64,000 nt of DNA, taken from assembly GCA_903908495.1 (NCBI GenBank), contig CAIVSK010000014.1, positions 27,315 to 91,314 on the forward strand. The letters are read 5' to 3'. A model generated the notes under the pieces. It ran no database searches. It saw only the letters and a list, made by a program, of their open reading frames with translations, and was not told where the DNA came from. Of the stretch, positions 22,018 to 32,728 are shown one piece after another. The stretch's first letter is position 1. Each line of letters starts with the position of its first letter. A program made the translations under genes and the position numbers. The stretch is from Akkermansiaceae bacterium (lineage in GTDB: Bacteria; Verrucomicrobiota; Verrucomicrobiia; Verrucomicrobiales; Akkermansiaceae).

Positions 22018-25000
22018 CTACTTCTCCTCCCGCTGCAACGTCACCGGTCCTAACAAGCCTGAGCGGATCGGTGAGGTCTTCTGGGTGAGCATATCAAATC
22101 GAAACGCATCGTGGGTCTTGGTGAGGCGTTTCTCCTTGGGCTGGCCAAGATCGCCGATGACGCGGTTCGCCCACAGGTTGATGACGTCAATTTCCAACTG
22201 GTTGCCGGTGGGCTTCACGGCCTTGCTGATATCGACGCGCCACGGGAAGCACCACAGGATGCCGAGTTTCTGGCCGTTGAGCCGCACCTCGGCGACCTCC
22301 TTGACGTCGCCTAAATCGAGCCAGACTCGTGCTGCCTGGCTGCCGGTGGGTAGCTCAGTGTTGGCTGCGGCGCTCAAATCGAATTCTTTCCGGTAGGTGG
22401 CCTTGCCCGAATAGAATTTGATGCCCTCTTCGGGCCGCAGCGTCCAGCTAACCAACTCAGGAAACTCGGCCGCGGTGGGGCCGCCCCAGGCGGGATCGAA
22501 GGCGACGTTCCACGGGCCGCCGAGAGTTTGCACTGGCAGGAGCTTGGGCGAATTGCCGTCCGCCTGTCCGGCCGCCTCCTTGGCGATCGGCTGGCGAAAC
22601 ACCACGAAACAGGCACCGAAGCGGTCAAAATTCAGCGGCAACGTGGTGCCGCCATCGGACTGCCGGAAGGCTGCGGCCGCCTGCATGCTGCCGCTGACGG
22701 GATCAAAGATCTCAGGCCGCTTGCCGCTGACACGGAAGGTGAAATCTTGTGCCGTGGGCTGGTTTTTGCGGTTGCACACAAAGAAGATCTCGGCGTCGCC
22801 TGCCGTGCGATGGATGAAGTCGAAGTCATCCGGCCGCTCGGCCTGACCGGCGTAAGTGAGGTCGGGCTTCACTCCATCTGCTAGTAGCGTTTCCCGCGGT
22901 GTCTTGCCCCAGATCACGCGACCTTTGCCGAAGCGGCGCTCGGTGCGGGCGGTGCCGTCCAGATCGCCCCAGATCTCGGCGGCGATCGCTTGCACCTCAG
23001 CATCACATTTTGGATAGCCTTGCAAGCCGCCAGCGTTTGCGGGCGGGGCGCCGATGATGGTGATTCCCTCGTGAACCAACCAGCGGAGCTTCCTGATGAC
23101 CTCGACCGACATCGCCTTCGAGGGAACCGCGGAAACCGTCAAGCTCTGATAGCCCCCGACCCGCCTGGCGACTTCCGGCAGGGGTGAAACACAATTTTGC
23201 AGCACCAACAACCGGTAACTCATGCCGTCCGGCAGCACGATCCGGCCGTCTTTGACCGACATCCGCGTCGCCAGCACTTCGGCATTGCAATAATCACAAT
23301 CGTAGCCGGAACCCAGCGCCGGGTTGAGATATTTGGGCGGGGCAAGGGTGGGCGGTTCTTCGCCCAGATAGAAACATACGTCACCGACAAAGTTGCCCTG
23401 CTGCAACATATATGAGCAACGCGATAGATAGGTAAAGAAAGCGGGCGACTGCTCCCACCACGTGATGTTCGGGGTGAAATGCTGGCCGGCGCAAAATTCA
23501 TAGCCCGGCTTGCCGTCTGACGGCGGTTGGCAGGTCGCCTGATGCAGCATGATGCGGTTGATGCCCCAGCAGAAGGCGTCGTTGGCGTAGGGTTTCAACT
23601 CGGACGGGCCGAATGACCAATGGGTGCGGTCGCCTTCCATTTGAGTGAATGATTCGGCCTGGACTTGGCGCCGCCCGTACACGTGGGCAGCGGCGGCGGT
23701 CTGTTTGAGGTTGAGTTTGAGTCCCGGGTCCGGGTTATAGTGGTCGGGCGAATTGTAGTTCACCCAGAACTCGCCAGCCGGAAAGTCGCAGCGCCCCAGG
23801 TTTTTCAGCGCGTCCTCGGGCGGAATGTTGTTAGGTCCGGCCGCTTCGCTGCCCATGATCATGCCGTTGTCATGGCACAGCTCGGCAAAATGGCCGTAGA
23901 AGTTGTCAGCCAGGCAATCCTGAATGGTTCGATCAAAATCCGCGCGGAAGCGGGCTGTCACATCCTCATTCACGATGACAATCCCAGTGCCCGGCTTGTA
24001 GCTGCCAATCACTGCGCTGTCGAGTTTGACGTCCCACGTCTGCGCGTTGCCAGGGCGCTGCGCCGCAGCGAAGGTCAGGGTGTAGTCGGTCCCGGGAGTC
24101 AGTCCGGAGATGGCCTGCGAGATCGTTCCATGTGCCTGCAGAAATGCCACTTGCACCCCTTGTGGCGCATTCGGATTGCCAAAGGCGCTGGCATTGCCGC
24201 AGATGCCGGATCCGGTGGGAATGGCCCCATTGCCATTGAAGGCCCACGATCCGCCGGTGGGGTTGTATTGATGGTGGCCAACTCCCAGGCCGGGGGTCTC
24301 AAAATCGGGGTTGGGCACTGTCACCGATGTTCCCTTCTCGGGAGCGATTTGCACGTGGTCAAGAAAGACGGTGTTGTCGCCGCCAGTCAGGTCGGTGCCA
24401 ACGAAGGACAGAGTTTGCGTGGTTCCAGTGGCCTTGAAGCTCGCCGAGTATTCCGACCAAGTGATCGCTCCCTCCAGCGCCGGCAGGTAGGCTTTGAGGT
24501 CGTAGCCACGATACTTGCGGAACTGGTTGGGAAAATCCTGCGTCCAGGTGAGCTTGCCAGCTTCCCAGCTGTCAGACCACAAATAGGCCAGGTGACCGCC
24601 GGCCTCCCGCGCGGCCTTGAGCAGCGGTTCGCCAAGGTGTTTGAAGTGGTCGTCCAGAGCGGCGGGATTGAGGAAGTCAATCTGATAGCCGTTGCCTCCT
24701 TCGTAGGTGTCACCGTTGGGATAGGCGTGCTTGAACTGGCCTTCCGTGGTGACCGTGTAGCCGGTCCGTAGAATCGTCCAGCCGCCTGCGGGAACGTTCC
24801 AATCCAGCCGGCCGCCGGCTTGCAGCTTGTCGGTTAGATCAATGATTGCTTCGGGGTTGATCGCCATGCCGGCCCGCTGGTGCGGGATGGCCTGCACACA
24901 ATAGTCGTGGTAGTAGCCGTCCACTGTTGTCGGCTGCGGAAGTTTGCCCGAAAACTTTTGCGGACCTTCCACGTTCAAATCCGCCTGCACGACCTTTTTC

Positions 25001-25440
25001 ATGGCGTTGTCGGCGGTGACCCACGGCCCTAACATCACCCAACAGCTGGCGGATAGATTGACGCCCAGCTCGATGTTGACCCGCTTGGCCTCCTTGACCG
25101 CGTGGCGGAACAAATCCCACCACTCGGGGCTTTGATACTTCACTCCGGGTAGCGGCGCGGTGCCGGCGTAGCCGCCGTTGCAGATCAGGTTGACGCCGCT
25201 GATGCCTTTGGCCTTGAACTGCTCGAGGTCGCGGGTGATGCCAGCCTTGTCCACCCGATTGAACAGCCAAAACCAATAGACCCGCGGCTGTGCCGAGGCC
25301 GGTGGCTTGGCAAATCCCGAGTCAAGACCGCCTTGCGCCAAAACCGCGGCTGCGGCGCTGACGAGTAGGGTGGCAGCAAGCGCCGCCGACGACAATGAGC
25401 AGAACCGCCGCCCGGGGAGCTTCACAGGTGAGTTTATCAT
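22018..25440 (-). CDS. GH106-type alpha-L-rhamnosidase with inserted, apparently circularly permuted beta-sandwich domain
   Basis: GH106-like N-term FAKPPASAQPRVYWFWLFNRVDKAGITRDLEQFKAKGISGVNLICNGGY and YYGHF-type ...CLADNFYGHFAELCHDNGMIMGSEAAG; insertion at about aa 324-484. Confidence 0.85.
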   Translation of the reverse strand: MINSPVKLPGRRFCSLSSAALAATLLVSAAAAVLAQGGLDSGFAKPPASAQPRVYWFWLFNRVDKAGITRDLEQFKAKGISGVNLICNGGYAGTAPLPGVKYQSPEWWDLFRHAVKEAKRVNIELGVNLSASCWVMLGPWVTADNAMKKVVQADLNVEGPQKFSGKLPQPTTVDGYYHDYCVQAIPHQRAGMAINPEAIIDLTDKLQAGGRLDWNVPAGGWTILRTGYTVTTEGQFKHAYPNGDTYEGGNGYQIDFLNPAALDDHFKHLGEPLLKAAREAGGHLAYLWSDSWEAGKLTWTQDFPNQFRKYRGYDLKAYLPALEGAITWSEYSASFKATGTTQTLSFVGTDLTGGDNTVFLDHVQIAPEKGTSVTVPNPDFETPGLGVGHHQYNPTGGSWAFNGNGAIPTGSGICGNASAFGNPNAPQGVQVAFLQAHGTISQAISGLTPGTDYTLTFAAAQRPGNAQTWDVKLDSAVIGSYKPGTGIVIVNEDVTARFRADFDRTIQDCLADNFYGHFAELCHDNGMIMGSEAAGPNNIPPEDALKNLGRCDFPAGEFWVNYNSPDHYNPDPGLKLNLKQTAAAAHVYGRRQVQAESFTQMEGDRTHWSFGPSELKPYANDAFCWGINRIMLHQATCQPPSDGKPGYEFCAGQHFTPNITWWEQSPAFFTYLSRCSYMLQQGNFVGDVCFYLGEEPPTLAPPKYLNPALGSGYDCDYCNAEVLATRMSVKDGRIVLPDGMSYRLLVLQNCVSPLPEVARRVGGYQSLTVSAVPSKAMSVEVIRKLRWLVHEGITIIGAPPANAGGLQGYPKCDAEVQAIAAEIWGDLDGTARTERRFGKGRVIWGKTPRETLLADGVKPDLTYAGQAERPDDFDFIHRTAGDAEIFFVCNRKNQPTAQDFTFRVSGKRPEIFDPVSGSMQAAAAFRQSDGGTTLPLNFDRFGACFVVFRQPIAKEAAGQADGNSPKLLPVQTLGGPWNVAFDPAWGGPTAAEFPELVSWTLRPEEGIKFYSGKATYRKEFDLSAAANTELPTGSQAARVWLDLGDVKEVAEVRLNGQKLGILWCFPWRVDISKAVKPTGNQLEIDVINLWANRVIGDLGQPKEKRLTKTHDAFRFDMLTQKTSPIRSGLLGPVTLQREEK

Positions 25441-25476
25441 GTTAGTAAGGATTCCAGGATTGAAGGTAGTGCCATA

Positions 25477-28050
25477 TCACCGTTGTATCGCGCGATCTTT
25501 GTCAGTTGCAGGAGGTGTATCAAAAAACACGCCGCTGATGACGGCGTTGTCGCCCCACACGTGGTCGATGCGGAAGATCGCTGGCTTGTTATAGGTGTAG
25601 ACGAGGTATTTGCCGTTTTGGAAATCGGACACCACTTGCACCGGGGCGATCATGTCGAGGGTTTCCGCATCGAACATCTCCACGGCGGCACGCCTAACCG
25701 CTTCGCCCTTGCCGTCCCAGTCGAGGAAGTAGAGCGCCACCTGGTATTCCCGCGTCCCCTTGCTGTGGATGGTGAGCGTCATGGTGTTGAAGGTTCCCTC
25801 CTGCTTGGTGGTGGCGACACAAGTGGCATCTCTGGGAAACGAATTCTTCCGGTCCGGTGCGAGCGCCCGGGGATCGTTCACGCGCGAGGCCCACACCGCA
25901 CCGTTGGGTCCACCGCGATTCAGTTTGAACCCGACCGAGGACACGTAGGAGGGCAGGGTTTTGTCGTTGCCGGCAGCGTGGCACAACAGGTAGCCGTCCT
26001 TGCCATAGACGCCGCCCCAATTGCCGCTGGTGGTGGTGTCCTGCTTGACGAATCTGGCGGCGTAAGTCTCCACGGGCGGCTGATAGGTCGGCGTCTTTCC
26101 CTTGTAGGAAACCACGGCCGTGTAATCGCCCGGTTGAACGCCGGAGAAATTGATGAAAGCAGCATCCTCATTGGCACCGGCAATACCGGGAACCGCATGG
26201 AAGGATCCATCCCACGCCAGCTGGCCATTGATGATGATGCGCCCGATGGTCTTTTCGACCTTGGGAATGCCGACCTTGCCGATTGTGCCTTGGGGCGCAG
26301 AGAACGCGCAGTGGCCGGTATTGACGTTGAAGCTCGCCGCGATCCCGCCAAGGGGCGTCGGCGTTTTGCCAGACACGTCGGTGAGCGTCCTGCCGAGATG
26401 GGGAAGGATCTGATAGGACTTGAATCCCCCGGACATCGGCTTGATACCGAGAATCTCCTCGCTAAGCCACTTCGTCACGCCGGAGCTCCATGGGTGGCAG
26501 AGACTGCTGTGGCCGCACTGGGCATTGGGGATCGGGTCGTTGATCCCGATCACCTGGTTCCACGAGGGGCGATAGACTTCGAAAAATGTGGTGGCTCCGT
26601 AGCGGATCTGGCCGCCCCAGATGTCGTCGATGGTGTTGAGCGCATCGTCGAATTTGTCGATCCGGGCGAAGGCCTGGAGGATGAAATACTGGTTGAACGG
26701 GGACAGCGACAGACGGTTGACCCGATTCGACAGTTCTTTGCCGAAGATCGCGTTCTTTTCCCCATCGTTCAGCAGGCCCGTGTTGAGCGCGTCCGCGGCT
26801 GAATGCAGCGTGAACTCCGTGTGCCATGTTGGATTCTTGCGCAGTTCCGCAATCTTCTCACTCGCATAGCCGTTGTACTTGTTCTGAAGATCCCTCTTGC
26901 CGACCGCGCCCATCAGGCTAGCGAATTCCACCCAAGTGCGGATCGCCAGCATTTTGTATGCCCGCTGTGATTCCGGGCAGCTTGGCTGCTCGAATCCGCC
27001 GGTCCGTTCATCCCAGCCAATAAACACCAGACTGGGGTTTTTCCCATAGACTTGGTAGGCTTCCTCAAGGTTGTGCACGGCCATTTCGATATATCCATCG
27101 ACGGCCGCCGCATCGCCCGTGTATTTGTAATAGTCCACCACGCTCAGGACCCAATACAGGTTGTAGCCGATAATGCCTTGGGCGGTACCCTTGGTCCGGT
27201 CGATGTTCTGCTTGACGAAGTCATAGTTGCCGAACGCGACTAGGGACGCGGCCTGCGAGGCGTGGGCATCGCCGGTGAACGAACCGCGGTCGCCGCGGTC
27301 AACGAGGATTGCGCCGAATTCATCGCTCAGCAGGTTCAATTTGACGCTGTAGGCTCCCGTGTACCAGATGCGCGTGAGCATCGGGTCGCTGCACGCGAAA
27401 CTACCGTCGTAGTTGGTCGGCTTCGTCTGGCAGACGAGGCGGATGCCGGTGATATGCCATGCGGACGTGAACGATTTTACGTGGATCCAGCCGAAACGAA
27501 CGCCCTCATAGAGCAATTTGTTGAGTTCCAGTCGGTAGGTGTTGCCGTATTTGACGGGCTTGAGCGTTTTCACGCTGGTGGCACCGCCGCGCTGGGTGAT
27601 CATGGGCCGGTTGTATTCGCTCACACTCATCTCGACGTCGCCGGTCAGGTCCGGGCTGTCGAATTCCAGCCAGGCCGCGCTTTCGCGCCCGAAGTCCATC
27701 TGGATCGAGCCCGTGCCGTTGACCGTCACGTTAGGCATTTTGCCGGTTAGTGATTGGAGATTGTCAAAGGCGGTTGCTGCGTCGGCGGTGACTTTCTCCG
27801 GCCTCTGCAAGTAGACCTGCAGTCCATCGCTCGCCTTGGGGCTCGGCCACCGGTAGGAGACGAGCGGATCGGGCGAGAGCGCCACTGCCGGACCGCAAAA
27901 GCCGCGGGAACTCATCGCCGGATAGGGCTCCTTGATCGGCGAGGTGTCCCACAGGGATTGGGCGCACGCAGCGAACCCGGAAAGTAGAATAACGATCGGG
28001 ATCAGGATGGTGATTAATATCGGCCTCCTTGACGGGTCTTCAGGATTCAT
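25477..28050 (-). CDS. GH78-like (six-hairpin) glycosidase with uncharacterised C-terminal domain; start re-assigned from 28389 to 28050
   Basis: DRGDRGSFTGDAHASQAASLVAFGNYDFVKQNIDRT; SSLCHPWSSGVTKWLSEEILGIKP. Signal-peptide-like start MNPEDPSRRPILITILIPIVILLSGFAACAQ at 28050; sequence upstream of it is non-coding and carries the operator element. Confidence 0.82.
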   Translation of the reverse strand: MNPEDPSRRPILITILIPIVILLSGFAACAQSLWDTSPIKEPYPAMSSRGFCGPAVALSPDPLVSYRWPSPKASDGLQVYLQRPEKVTADAATAFDNLQSLTGKMPNVTVNGTGSIQMDFGRESAAWLEFDSPDLTGDVEMSVSEYNRPMITQRGGATSVKTLKPVKYGNTYRLELNKLLYEGVRFGWIHVKSFTSAWHITGIRLVCQTKPTNYDGSFACSDPMLTRIWYTGAYSVKLNLLSDEFGAILVDRGDRGSFTGDAHASQAASLVAFGNYDFVKQNIDRTKGTAQGIIGYNLYWVLSVVDYYKYTGDAAAVDGYIEMAVHNLEEAYQVYGKNPSLVFIGWDERTGGFEQPSCPESQRAYKMLAIRTWVEFASLMGAVGKRDLQNKYNGYASEKIAELRKNPTWHTEFTLHSAADALNTGLLNDGEKNAIFGKELSNRVNRLSLSPFNQYFILQAFARIDKFDDALNTIDDIWGGQIRYGATTFFEVYRPSWNQVIGINDPIPNAQCGHSSLCHPWSSGVTKWLSEEILGIKPMSGGFKSYQILPHLGRTLTDVSGKTPTPLGGIAASFNVNTGHCAFSAPQGTIGKVGIPKVEKTIGRIIINGQLAWDGSFHAVPGIAGANEDAAFINFSGVQPGDYTAVVSYKGKTPTYQPPVETYAARFVKQDTTTSGNWGGVYGKDGYLLCHAAGNDKTLPSYVSSVGFKLNRGGPNGAVWASRVNDPRALAPDRKNSFPRDATCVATTKQEGTFNTMTLTIHSKGTREYQVALYFLDWDGKGEAVRRAAVEMFDAETLDMIAPVQVVSDFQNGKYLVYTYNKPAIFRIDHVWGDNAVISGVFFDTPPATDKDRAIQR

Positions 28051-28159
28051 GGGTTGCGGGGGATTTGGTATTTGATTTCTGCGGTGGCGCGGGAACAAAC
28101 GCTCAATGGTTCGGTAGAGCGATTGTGCCGCAGTATCCTGTGCCTGGGAATGGATTTTC

Positions 28160-28189
28160 TGGCAATTCGCATGTTGATTTTGGCAATTC
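28160..28189 (-). promoter_or_regulatory. Candidate operator: TGGCAATTC-N12-TGGCAATTC direct repeat, element 2
   Basis: Plus strand TGGCAATTCGCATGTTGATTTTGGCAATTC, 110 bp upstream of the re-assigned start at 28050. Confidence 0.75.
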
Positions 28190-28382
28190 AGGGGCCAAAC
28201 GGCGGCCGGAGTCCGCCGCACCAAGGAGGGGCGGCTTCCAGCCACCCCGGCCCATGCACAGTGCCATGGCGGCCGTTTGACGGCGTCCTCTTGCACGATC
28301 CATGGGCATCGGGACAAGAGGCCCCCCTCCTTGACGGCCTGCGGCGGGATTGACAGATCGCTACTGGCGACCCTATTGCCGT

Positions 28383-29046
28383 ATGACACGCTTTCTTGAT
28401 CCCCGCGGCGACATTGTGTTCAAACGGATTTTCGGTGAGCACCCGGAGATTCTGCGGGAGTTTCTCAACGGGGTGCTGCCAGTTGAGGATGAAAGCGAGT
28501 TCATTGTCTCGCTGGAATATCTTCCCGGCGAGCAGGTGCCGGACATCCCACTGATCAAAAACAGCATCGTCGACGTCCGTTGCAAGGATGCCTCCGGCCG
28601 CCAATTCATTGTGGAAATGCAGATGGCCTGGACCAATGCTTTTCTGCTGCGCGTGCTGTTCAAAGCCAGCAAGGCATACCTGCGCCAATTGGAGAATGGC
28701 GAGCGCTACGAAATGCTCTGCCCAGTCTACGGCCTGAGTATTCTGGACGATACCTATGATCCCGATCCGGACGCTTATTATCACGATCACAGAACCGTTG
28801 CGAAGAGCAATGAGCATCGCCGAGGAATGCGGATTCAGTCCGGCGCAGTTGGAACACTATGACTCGTTCTGGGACGCGGTGAGCCGCGAGCGCACGCTGA
28901 TGAGTGCCAAATTCGCCGAGCGTCTCGCCGAGGGCGAGACGCTGGGTTTGCTCAAGGCGGCGGTTGGAATGAAGGCGCTCGGCATTGACGCGCAGGTCAT
29001 TTTCCAGGCCACCGGTCTATCAATTGAGCGGATTGCCGAGTTGTAG
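28383..29046 (+). pseudogene. Rpn/PDDEXK_2 family nuclease-transposase remnant (frameshift plus internal deletion)
   Basis: Frame 1: MTRFLDPRGDIVFKRIFGEHPEILREFLNGVLP...DVRCKDASGRQFIVEMQMAW...YYHDH. C-terminal part continues in another frame: RRAMSIAEECGFSPAQLEHYDSFWDAVSRERTL...; middle of the family is missing. Confidence 0.85.
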
Positions 29047-29188
29047 TCCTTTGATCGCTGATTCCATTTGACAAAGCCGGCCCAGTCGCTAATGGCTAGG
29101 CTATAGCTGGCTTTGCGATAGATCTTACAATGCACATCATTCGCTGCGGCGATCACAGAGTGCCGCTACAATGGCCCTCAAATGACGG

Positions 29189-32100
29189 CTATTTCAAACT
29201 GACGCGGGAGGTGAATTGATAGGATCCGGAGCTCACCTGGAACACGGCCGTGCCGTTGTCCTGCCGCAAGAGCTTCACACCCTCGGCCTGTGCCGTCGGC
29301 TTGGCGGATTCCGTCACTGAATTGGCATCCGATGAAGGGACAAATACAGTGGCGGTGGTATTGGGGGGGACGGTGACTGCCAGGGTGAATTTGTCGCCTT
29401 CGATTTTCCAGCGGGTGGCGATTTTACCGCGGATGGAATCGTAGCTGGCATTGCACCAGTTCACTTCCTTGGTTGGCAGCGGACGAATGTTGAATGATTG
29501 ATAGCCGGGATGTTGTTCATCGGGATTAATCCCGGCGACGTTGCGCCAGAGCCACTCGCTGACCGCGCTGTGGGTCCAGTGATTGAGTGATAGATTCTGG
29601 CTATTGGCGTTGAATGCTTCCCAGAAAGTGGTGCTGTGATCGACCATATATCCCCAGGACGGCTGGTCGCGCTGGTTTAGCATTTCCGCCGCATCCTCGT
29701 GGTAGCAGGTGTTGGACAGCGAAAGCAGCAATTCGATGCTGCTCCAGAAGCCGGTGGTGGGATGATGGCCATTTCTCACCACCAACTGTGCCAAGCGCTT
29801 GGCGGCGAGCGCGCGCAACGGTTCGTCGAGGAGACCGAATTGCAGGGCAATGGCATAACTTCCCTGCGCATCGCCCGGATCGGCGGCGTCATAGCCATAG
29901 GAGGCCGCGATGATTTCCAACGGCTTGCCAGCCTTGCCAGTGAGAAGTACCGCGGCATTTTCGCCAAATTCCTGCTCCTGCGCTGCGGTCCCGTTGCGGG
30001 TGCTCAGGTGCAGACTCTTGACATGATTCAATGCCGGATCTCCTCCCAGCACCTCGTTCTTTACAGTGAAGGCCAGCTTGCCATTTTTTACCAGGCCGCG
30101 GACGATGGTCGTCACATCCCGCATGATGGGTTGTCCGCCCGTGGTGCCGCCGATGATTCCATTGGCGCTGACGTGATCTTTCACGAAGCCCTGCCGGATG
30201 CCTTCGAACAACGTGTGATATTGCCCGGCCTCGGCCTTGCGGCCCAACACTTGTGCCATCCGCGATACCAAATCGGCCGAGTGGGCAAAAAAGGCCGTCG
30301 CCCCGATATCCTTGGGTGTCGCCCGACCGGCGCTCAGCCAGTCGCCCCAATCCTGGCCGCGGTTGTTGCGCCAGCGCAAATCCGGATTGCTGGCATGGAT
30401 GGCATCCACCCAACGCCTGGCCGCGTCGAAATGTTGGGAGAGGAGGCGTTTATCCCCGGTATTGACATAAACTTCCCATGGCAGGGAGACACCCGCATCC
30501 GCCCAACCCGGCGAACCGACGCAGATCGTGCAGCCGCGCAGATGGGCGTGGGGAGCGATGTCGGTGAAGCGCCCGTCGGCAGTCTGGTCGTCGCGCTGAT
30601 CGATGGCATACTTGTTGAGAAATGCCGCGGTATCAAAATTGAACATCAATGCCTGCACGCAGGGCCGGATGTCTCCCGACCACGCCAAACGTTCCGAGCG
30701 TGCGGCGCAGCCGTTGGGCACGTCAAACATCATGTTGGCCTGGGTCCACGTGGCGGCCGTCTGGATGCGGTTGTATAAGTCGTTGGAGGATTCGAAGCGG
30801 CCAGCAGTTGATACGTCGCTGCGGAGGTTGACTGCTATCAACGAGTCGGATTTGGGTTTGCCGGGCAGGCCGGTTAGTTCCACATAACGAAATCCATGGT
30901 AAGTGAAGTGCGGCTCCAGCGTGCGTTCGGCCTTGCCATCGAGGATATAGTCTTCCTGTTGCAGGGTGCCCCAGAGGTTTCCGACATCAAGGGCGCCATC
31001 GGCACCAACCAATTCGGAATGGCGCAGGCGCACATGGCTGCCTGCCGGGCCATTCACCTTCACGCGGCACCAGCCGCTGATCTCCTGGCCGAGATCAAAC
31101 ACATATGTGCCCGGCCTGACCTCCTTGACGGCCACCGGCTTGACCTCCCGAATGGCGCGCACCGGTTGGCAGCGCGGCCACACCAGTGGCGTTGCGTCGC
31201 GCGGTTGCGACCACACCGGTTGCCAGGCCCGATCATTGAATCCCGGTTGATCCCAGCCGGACAATTCCCGGCGGCAATCATATCCTTCGCCGTCCAACAG
31301 GTCTGACCAACGCACAGGGCCTTCCAGGGTGCTGCGCCACTGGCCATCCGTGCCCAGGCAAACATTCGTTCCATCCATCAGCTCGACGTCGAGTTGCGCA
31401 AGAAGCTGGGGGAAGTAGCCATAGATGCATTTCATATCCATCAGGTTCAGGTGGCCGGCATACCAGCCGTATCCGATGAGTGCGCCGATGGCGTTGTTGC
31501 CCCTGCGCAACAACCGGGTCACGTCGTGACTCTGGTATTGGAGCCGGGTGCCATAGTCGGTGAATCCCGGAGCGAGCAGGTCCTCGCCGACGCGCTTGCC
31601 ATTGATGCGCACCTCATAAAACCCCCGCGCGGAAACTGATAGAGTGGCGCGCCGGACTCCGCCTGCCAGATCGAATTCCCGCCGCAGCATCGGCACCCGC
31701 GAGACGGTGGCCGTCGCCTTCGCGTCCGGCATGCCCGCGTCCAGGACCGGCGCTGCGCTTGCCAGGGCAACGGCGGCTTTGCCGTCCACCAGAAACTTTT
31801 TCGACCATTGGTCGGTTTCCATGGAATCCGAGCATTCCACCCCGGCACCGACGGCGATGGACTGGGCACCGTCGAACACAGCGAACCCGCCCAGCGCGAT
31901 TCCATAGTCCTGACCGTCCCATTGCGCCAGCCGGGTTACGGTTAGACGCACATAGCGCGCAGTGTCGGCGGTGAACGGATAGCGGGATGAATTGCTGCGG
32001 GGACCGACCTCGTCACTGGTGGTATGATCCACCACGGTATGTGCATCACTGAAGTCCCGCTTGTCGGCCAGCTCCAGCTTGAAGCGGCGCGGGAACATTG

Positions 32101-32728
32101 CGGTGCGGAAATCAGGGTTCTGGCCCTGTGGCCGGGCAGGCATCAGGTCGACCGCATCCATGTGTTTGGCAGTGCCTAAATCGAGAACGATCCACTTGGC
32201 GGCATCGGGGCGGGTTGCCAGTTCGCTGCGGTAGCAATGGGTCGGCGTCATGGGGCGATTGGCCGGGTCCGCCAAGGTTGGGTCACTGATCCACAGCGAC
32301 TTCCAATCGGAAGCTTGGAGCAAACCCATGCTCCACGCGGCGGTCTGGCTCCAAGCCGACGCCGTGCCGTCGCGATCCCAAATCCGCACTTTCCAGACGC
32401 ACTGGCCGCGCGATGCCAGCGCTTGGCCGGCATATTCCACCTGTGCCGTGGCACCCGATGCCACTTTGCCGCTGTCCCACAGGTCGCCCTTGTCAGCGGC
32501 AAGCAACTCGCTGGTGGAGGCGGCCAGAACCTGATAGGCCGACTGCGTCTCGCCACGCCGCTCCGAGGTGATCAACCAACTGAGGGCGGGCCGCGCCTCA
32601 TCGAGGCCGTTTGGATTTTTCAAATGTTCGCAACGCAAGCCAGCGACTGTGGCGGCGGCGGCCACATTCGCCAATCCGGTGCCCAGCACCAGCAACCATC
32701 TTGGCAGTTTTTTCATCATGGGTGTCAT
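29189..32728 (-). CDS. Alpha-L-rhamnosidase (GH78); start re-assigned from 32950
   Basis: LRCEHLKNPNGLDEARPALSWLITSERRGETQSAYQVLAAS; SERLAWSGDIRPCVQALMFNFDTAAFLNKY; signal peptide MKKLPRWLLVLGTGLANVAAAA. Confidence 0.92.
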   Translation of the reverse strand: MTPMMKKLPRWLLVLGTGLANVAAAATVAGLRCEHLKNPNGLDEARPALSWLITSERRGETQSAYQVLAASTSELLAADKGDLWDSGKVASGATAQVEYAGQALASRGQCVWKVRIWDRDGTASAWSQTAAWSMGLLQASDWKSLWISDPTLADPANRPMTPTHCYRSELATRPDAAKWIVLDLGTAKHMDAVDLMPARPQGQNPDFRTAMFPRRFKLELADKRDFSDAHTVVDHTTSDEVGPRSNSSRYPFTADTARYVRLTVTRLAQWDGQDYGIALGGFAVFDGAQSIAVGAGVECSDSMETDQWSKKFLVDGKAAVALASAAPVLDAGMPDAKATATVSRVPMLRREFDLAGGVRRATLSVSARGFYEVRINGKRVGEDLLAPGFTDYGTRLQYQSHDVTRLLRRGNNAIGALIGYGWYAGHLNLMDMKCIYGYFPQLLAQLDVELMDGTNVCLGTDGQWRSTLEGPVRWSDLLDGEGYDCRRELSGWDQPGFNDRAWQPVWSQPRDATPLVWPRCQPVRAIREVKPVAVKEVRPGTYVFDLGQEISGWCRVKVNGPAGSHVRLRHSELVGADGALDVGNLWGTLQQEDYILDGKAERTLEPHFTYHGFRYVELTGLPGKPKSDSLIAVNLRSDVSTAGRFESSNDLYNRIQTAATWTQANMMFDVPNGCAARSERLAWSGDIRPCVQALMFNFDTAAFLNKYAIDQRDDQTADGRFTDIAPHAHLRGCTICVGSPGWADAGVSLPWEVYVNTGDKRLLSQHFDAARRWVDAIHASNPDLRWRNNRGQDWGDWLSAGRATPKDIGATAFFAHSADLVSRMAQVLGRKAEAGQYHTLFEGIRQGFVKDHVSANGIIGGTTGGQPIMRDVTTIVRGLVKNGKLAFTVKNEVLGGDPALNHVKSLHLSTRNGTAAQEQEFGENAAVLLTGKAGKPLEIIAASYGYDAADPGDAQGSYAIALQFGLLDEPLRALAAKRLAQLVVRNGHHPTTGFWSSIELLLSLSNTCYHEDAAEMLNQRDQPSWGYMVDHSTTFWEAFNANSQNLSLNHWTHSAVSEWLWRNVAGINPDEQHPGYQSFNIRPLPTKEVNWCNASYDSIRGKIATRWKIEGDKFTLAVTVPPNTTATVFVPSSDANSVTESAKPTAQAEGVKLLRQDNGTAVFQVSSGSYQFTSRVSLK

